From JABWBD01 sp040768665 (lineage in GTDB: Bacteria > Planctomycetota > Planctomycetia > Pirellulales > Thermoguttaceae), in assembly GCA_040768665.1 (NCBI GenBank), contig JAXGMN010000007.1, positions 310,001 to 374,000 of the forward strand: a DNA stretch of 64,000 bases. Reading direction: 5' to 3'. This document shows positions 60,408 to 64,000 of this stretch, piece by piece (position 1 is the stretch's first letter; each line of letters starts with the position of its first letter). The notes under the pieces are model-generated. The model ran no database searches. It saw only the letters and a program-made list of their open reading frames with translations, and was not told the DNA's origin. The position numbers and the translations under genes were made by a program.

Positions 60408-61155
60408 TGCGGGTCTCCTTCCTGGTGAGCTGGTTATCCGCATCCCAAGGATTCTGTCGGACCACGGGCAAGCATACGCCCAGCGACGGCAGACGGAGGC
60501 GGAATTGGCCGCGGAACTATTCCGCAAAGAATTTCCACGCCGATTGCCGAACGCTCGACGGCCTCGATCCGGCCCGAGATTGACTCGTGCTGGTTATTTC
60601 GGACGCCGGAGCGGTAGGTGCAACCGCACGAGCCTGGTGAGTCAAGGAGCCTGAACATTAGCGAATGACTGCAGCGCCGAAAACCCCCTCTGTGGAAGTT
60701 GCATTGCAGAGAGTCACTCACGTGCCGAGCTTGTCAAGACTAGGGCGAGGCCGATGTCCCGCGATCAGTGCGTCCAAGCATTCCGACACCATGCAATGGT
60801 GTTTGCGGAACCAGTCTCCTTTCCTGACTTCCAGCCGAGGGGGGGTGTGGTGAAGTCCCAGGCCGTCCCCTATCGATCTCCCCCAAAACAGAGAATTTGA
60901 AACCGGCAGCCACAGGCAGGGGCAACAAGGGCAGGGTTGACGGTGAGGGGGACTCCAACGGCCGCCGCGATTCCCCTGAAGGAACCGCTCGCTGAAACTC
61001 GATTTCAGGGACGATGGATAAAAACGGGGACGGCACGGCAAATAGTAGTGGGTTGAAGGGGAGCCAAGATCCAAGGTTTTGCGAAAGGCCGTCCCCTTTT
61101 CATCACCCTAGGCAATGGCTACGTCGCTCATCTGAGCCCCTTTCCGGAGGTACCC
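60408..61155. other. Gene-free stretch between divergent genes
   Basis: It holds the promoter regions of two divergent genes. Around 61037-61097, GGGGACGGC and its complement GCCGTCCCC bracket ~45 bases and could form a hairpin. I see no coding sequence. Confidence 0.4.
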
Positions 61156-61488
61156 ATGAGTTGGATGGCGCGGTTGCGTTGGCAGGTGAACGACCGCCAA
61201 CTCGAAAACCTGGTTCTGGAAATCACGGCTAGATGTCGCCAGGCTATCCTGAAACGAGCCAGTGGCTCAATCCACGCAATGAGCCAACCCGAATTAAGGG
61301 GGTATGTCCGGGCGAGGTCTGCCGCGGTCGTGCCAATCCACACGAATAACGTCGTGGTCGAGGAGGGGTTGCCGAGGGAGATGGCCCAGTGGCTTGAATC
61401 GCTGGCGACCGAGGAGGTCGTCCGACAACTCGCCAGTGATCTGCAACGTCAAAGTGCCTCGCGTACCGCGCGACTTAGGGCTGCCTGA
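61156..61488 (+). CDS. Hypothetical small protein, 110 aa
   Basis: ATG 61156 follows a strong GGAGG seven bases upstream, which argues that it is real. The protein is charged and helical (WQVNDRQLENLVLEITARCR, YVRARSAAVVPIHTNNVVVE, QWLESLATEEVVRQLASDLQ) with no signal peptide or membrane helix. One central segment (GYVRARSAAVVPIHTNN) is rich in small and beta-prone residues. I do not recognise the family. It stands alone between repeats. Confidence 0.6.
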   Translation: MSWMARLRWQVNDRQLENLVLEITARCRQAILKRASGSIHAMSQPELRGYVRARSAAVVPIHTNNVVVEEGLPREMAQWLESLATEEVVRQLASDLQRQSASRTARLRAA

Positions 61489-62121
61489 ACGCGAGTGCCT
61501 TAACCTCAGGGAAACCGAGCAATCCGACCGCCTGCCGGCGTTTTCACCGCCCCACTCCGGCGACGATCCCATCTCGTCGACCTCGCAAAAAAAGCCTCCC
61601 AATTCTGCCGCGCAACCCCGCCACGCAACTCCTTCTCGGGCAGTCTCTTCCGCAGACACCCTCCACCAATCTGCCCCCTTGGCCGAAAAAAACCTTGCAA
61701 GAACGCGCCGCACCGGTTATCTTCAACAGGCAATAGTGAACACACGTACTCTTAATGCAGCCTGCCCCCACACCCTCCTCCCCATGGCCCAAAACGAAGG
61801 ACAAATGTCTAAGAGCCTATCCCAAAACCGCCGGGGACTGGCTCATTTTGCGGAGTCTTCGGAGCAAAATGTGCCTGTCCCCTTCTCCTCGCGAGCTAAG
61901 GACCAACGACAAATGACCAAGAACCATCAAGGCCCTATCCCCTTCACGCCTGCTGAGCATGCCCATGACGAACAAGCAAAAACGTGAATCGTTCCACCCA
62001 GAGGAAGGTGGCCACCAAAACACCTCCGTTCTGAGAAATCGACAACTTGGTGGCCACACCGAGCACCCGGCAATCCGTCTGATTGCCGCCAGTCCCCAGC
62101 TCTTTTCCCAGCAAGGCTGGT
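61489..62121. other. Gene-free stretch with a palindromic repeat
   Basis: I see no credible coding sequence; the stretch is Pro/Ser-rich in all frames. It contains the second copy of the 50-bp palindrome (61833-61882). Confidence 0.4.
61833..61882. repeat. 50-bp palindromic repeat, copy 2 (inverted)
   Basis: GGGGACTGGCTCATTTTGC pairs with GCAAAATGTGCCTGTCCCC. It is in the opposite orientation to the copy at 58432-58481, judged by the shared flank CCTATCCCAA at 61817. Confidence 0.85.
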
Positions 62122-63375
62122 CTACTCACCCAGCCCGATGCGAAACGCCCGCACGCCCAGTGGCTCCAGCGTCAACTCAAACCGCCCACCGTCGACTGCC
62201 ATGCCATCGCTTGCTCCGATCAAATCCTCCATCCGCAGCCGCTCACGCGGCATACCCTCGATAGCAACTCGAACTGGTTCATTCGCCGAGTTGACCAGCA
62301 GCAGATAACGGTCGCGCCGATAGGCCGCGTCGAGAAAGCTGACCGACGGGTACTCGCCGAGTCGATCCTCGGAATGCTCGCCCTTGCCCATCAGCTCCAG
62401 CCGCGCCGGCCCGGCCAGCATCCGCACTCGGACGTCGTTCCGCCGCTCGCCGAACAAGAATACCTGCCCGAGTCCCAAAGGACCGTTCAACTCGCGCGCG
62501 CACTGCGCATACGCTTCATAGTACGCGTCGAACGTCGTGAACTTCGGCCGCCTCCAGCCGGAGAAGACCATGATCCCCTTGGCCCCGGCGACCAGGCTCA
62601 GGTAGACGTCGTGCCGAACCCACTGCGGAATCAGCGGTCGCAGTTCGTCGGGCGGATCCTGGAACATTTCCGGAACGGCGATCGGGATTGCGGCGGTCCC
62701 CGTCGAGCGAATCGCCTCGATTTCCTGCTCGATCGTCCAGCGGACCCAGATCCGCGAATCCCGCCTGCCGGTGTAGTTCGTATACATCCCCTTTCCGCAG
62801 ATGTCCTGGCACACAACCGTTCTCGCGAGCGCCTCCGCCCCGCGATGGTTCGGCTCATACATCCACACCGGGCGGCGGAGCGGATCGGTCTTGCGGATCG
62901 TCTCCGATGCGACCTCCAAGTAAATCATCTCATTTTTCCGCCAGGATCGCAGTTCCTCCGGCCTCAGATACCACCACGCGATCTCCGGACTACCGGCGGC
63001 CTTGGCAACTTGCTCTCGGATCTGCTCCCGGATCTCGTCGGGCGTCAGTTTCAGAGGCGCTTTGCCGAGGAAGTCCATCGGCAGTCCGATCGTATACGTA
63101 CAGGGAATGCCCAACTTCCGCGCCGTCTCGACGTTCTTCTCCATGCCATAGGGTCCAATCAGAGTCAGCCCCTCGGGCTTGTCGCGGGCCGTATTCAATC
63201 CATAGAAACCGAAAGGAAAAACCCTCCCTTGCGGATAGAGTCGGGCCGGGTCCGAGGGCGACTCGACCTCGACGGCAGGCCGAAAGAACTCCTCCACACT
63301 CGGTTCCGCCGCAATCGCCGAACCCCCGATCCCGATTACCAGAACGCCTGCAATCCATCCCGTAAAATGCGACAT
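62122..63375 (-). CDS. Exported glycosidase-like protein, 417 aa
   Basis: ATG 63375 follows GGGAGG by six bases; a start five codons upstream lacks a site. A signal peptide (MSHFTGWIAGVLVIGIGGSA) is followed by FFRPAVEVESPSDPARLYPQ and a barrel-like domain: RKLGIPCTYTIGLPMDFLGK, IAWWYLRPEELRSWRKNEM, RRPVWMYEPNHRGAEALA and DVYLSLVAGAKGIMVFSGWR. The last ~80 residues form a small all-beta domain (RYLLLVNSANEPVRVAIEGM, FELTLEPLGVRAFRIG) as in GH42/GH5-like enzymes. Catalytic acids are not assigned (the Glu in RPEEL and YEPNH are candidates). Substrate is unknown. Confidence 0.78.
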   Translation of the reverse strand: MSHFTGWIAGVLVIGIGGSAIAAEPSVEEFFRPAVEVESPSDPARLYPQGRVFPFGFYGLNTARDKPEGLTLIGPYGMEKNVETARKLGIPCTYTIGLPMDFLGKAPLKLTPDEIREQIREQVAKAAGSPEIAWWYLRPEELRSWRKNEMIYLEVASETIRKTDPLRRPVWMYEPNHRGAEALARTVVCQDICGKGMYTNYTGRRDSRIWVRWTIEQEIEAIRSTGTAAIPIAVPEMFQDPPDELRPLIPQWVRHDVYLSLVAGAKGIMVFSGWRRPKFTTFDAYYEAYAQCARELNGPLGLGQVFLFGERRNDVRVRMLAGPARLELMGKGEHSEDRLGEYPSVSFLDAAYRRDRYLLLVNSANEPVRVAIEGMPRERLRMEDLIGASDGMAVDGGRFELTLEPLGVRAFRIGLGE

Positions 63376-63483
63376 GAAATCGCCTCCCATGCTGACTTTT
63401 GCCCAACAACATATTGGACAGCGTAACCGTCCAAGTTGGGCCGAGCAAGCTTTTGCGGCGATGTTCCGTTTCCGCTATACTGT

Positions 63484-63508
63484 AGGTCCCGCTTGCCGAG
63501 CGGGACCT
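63484..63508. repeat. REP-like hairpin 1
   Basis: AGGTCCCGCT and AGCGGGACCT pair perfectly over a 5-base loop (TGCCG). Confidence 0.75.
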
Positions 63509-63614
63509 GGAACCACCACACACCTCAGCAAGCCCCAACCCGCTCCGCTCACCTCCGCCCCATACCGCCAAACACCCCGATCGCCATAACACCCACTACC
63601 CATTCCCCGTACTC

Positions 63615-63639
63615 AGATCCCGCTCGGAAAGCGGGACCT
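63615..63639. repeat. REP-like hairpin 2
   Basis: AGATCCCGCT and AGCGGGACCT pair with one mismatch over a 5-base loop (CGGAA). It has the same stem as the hairpin at 63484-63508. Confidence 0.7.
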
Positions 63640-63681
63640 ACCGGTTATCCGACAACGACACGAGAGCAAATCCTCTTGGCT

Positions 63682-64000
63682 ATGCAAGACCGAACGTCTC
63701 TTCCGACCCTCAACAACAGAGCATTCGCCCGTTCAGCCGCGCTCGCCTTTTGCATTCTCTCCTTCCTGACTGCGACTGTCGAAAACACAGTCGCCGCGGA
63801 ACTCACCGACTTCAGCATGCGCAATCGGTCACTTGCCGGCCCGATGTCCGATTGCGAGGAGATCATCTTTGCCCAGCGTGTGTCGGGACACGACCACTGG
63901 TACGGCAATTTCGGACATTACTCCGACGGCCACCAAGGCCATTACGCGCCGTCGTCCACGCCCGCGTCCGTCGACTACTTCAAGTACGCCTTCGGCGATG
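63682..64000 (+). CDS. Start of an exported PD40/hydrazine-synthase-alpha-like protein (partial)
   Basis: ATG 63682 opens at least 106 codons to the window edge. A signal peptide is at ~15-40 (FARSAALAFCILSFLTATVE). The sequence after it, EEIIFAQRVSGHDHWYGNFG and HYSDGHQGHYAPSSTPASVD, resembles the opening of large planctomycete beta-propeller proteins annotated as PD40 or hydrazine synthase alpha-like, where a blade begins (I/L)VFAVR with an HWY-x-NFG segment. No ribosome binding site is clear. The rest is outside the window. Confidence 0.55.
   Translation, partial: MQDRTSLPTLNNRAFARSAALAFCILSFLTATVENTVAAELTDFSMRNRSLAGPMSDCEEIIFAQRVSGHDHWYGNFGHYSDGHQGHYAPSSTPASVDYFKYAFGD

Larger units (their letters stand above)
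63376..63681. other. Intergenic stretch with two REP-like hairpins
   Basis: It lies between divergent genes, contains two short GGTCCCGCT-type hairpins (63484-63508 and 63615-63639) and should carry both promoters. There is no coding sequence. Confidence 0.45.

Noticed and set aside
62083..63426. 447-codon plus-strand open frame
   Set aside because: It is antisense to the exported glycosidase-like gene, whose signal peptide and ribosome binding site support the minus strand.

Overview
The window looks like a piece of a GC-rich Planctomycetes chromosome, most likely Pirellulales-like. This rests on protein families rather than a marker gene. It carries many exported carbohydrate-active enzymes of planctomycete type (DUF4838, DUF1080, Gfo/Idh/MocA with a Tat signal, GH2 and GH5-like enzymes), sulfatases, SGNH hydrolases, FAD oxidoreductases, a planctomycete recombinase-associated HTH protein and the start of a PD40/hydrazine-synthase-alpha-like protein. 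There is no rRNA or CRISPR array. One intact tRNA (Leu, anticodon GAG) and one tRNA 3'-half remnant are present.

Layout. 0-6 kb is a decaying accessory island. It has two hypothetical genes, an Hsp70-type ATPase domain joined to a macro domain (split by a frameshift in a G9 run and cut at its 3' end by an IS4 transposase relic), a tRNA-Arg-like 3' half, and a pair of ~100-bp direct repeats around a membrane-protein gene. 6-14.5 kb holds a secreted glycosidase-like protein, csrA, an Rrf2 regulator, a recombinase-associated HTH protein, a broken BNR protein and a large two-domain glycosidase. 14.5-16.5 kb is a chain of gene fragments. 16.9-24.4 kb is a plus-strand catabolic run: DUF4838 protein, GH38-like remnant, Gfo/Idh/MocA, DUF1080 and GH5-like. 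24.4-31.8 kb mixes intact SGNH hydrolases with more truncated genes. 31.9-44.6 kb has a large glycosidase, small genes, a hybrid sensor kinase, and a GH2 gene split by a complete insertion sequence (41633-44375) with matching terminal inverted repeats and a 9-bp target duplication. 44.8-56.3 kb is mostly conserved minus-strand content: tRNA-Leu with terminator, an RsbU-type phosphatase, asnS, a sulfatase, an exported spermidine-synthase-like protein, a twin FAD oxidoreductase with HEAT-like repeats and a PAS histidine kinase. 56.3-64 kb has an esterase-like hydrolase, two more secreted glycosidase-like proteins, a small gene, and several palindromic repeats.

How the genes work together. Most intact enzymes have export signals and fit extracytoplasmic breakdown of sulfated or decorated polysaccharides: sulfatases and esterases remove side groups, GH2/GH5/DUF4838-type enzymes cut the chain, and Gfo/Idh/MocA with DUF1080 fits the 3-keto-glycoside route. 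Many neighbouring genes survive only as an N-terminal signal peptide joined to a C-terminal tail, or as an isolated middle or end, so the region is losing genes mainly by deletion. The most unusual items are the Hsp70-macro architecture and the well-delimited IS whose transposase is probably made by programmed -1 frameshifting.
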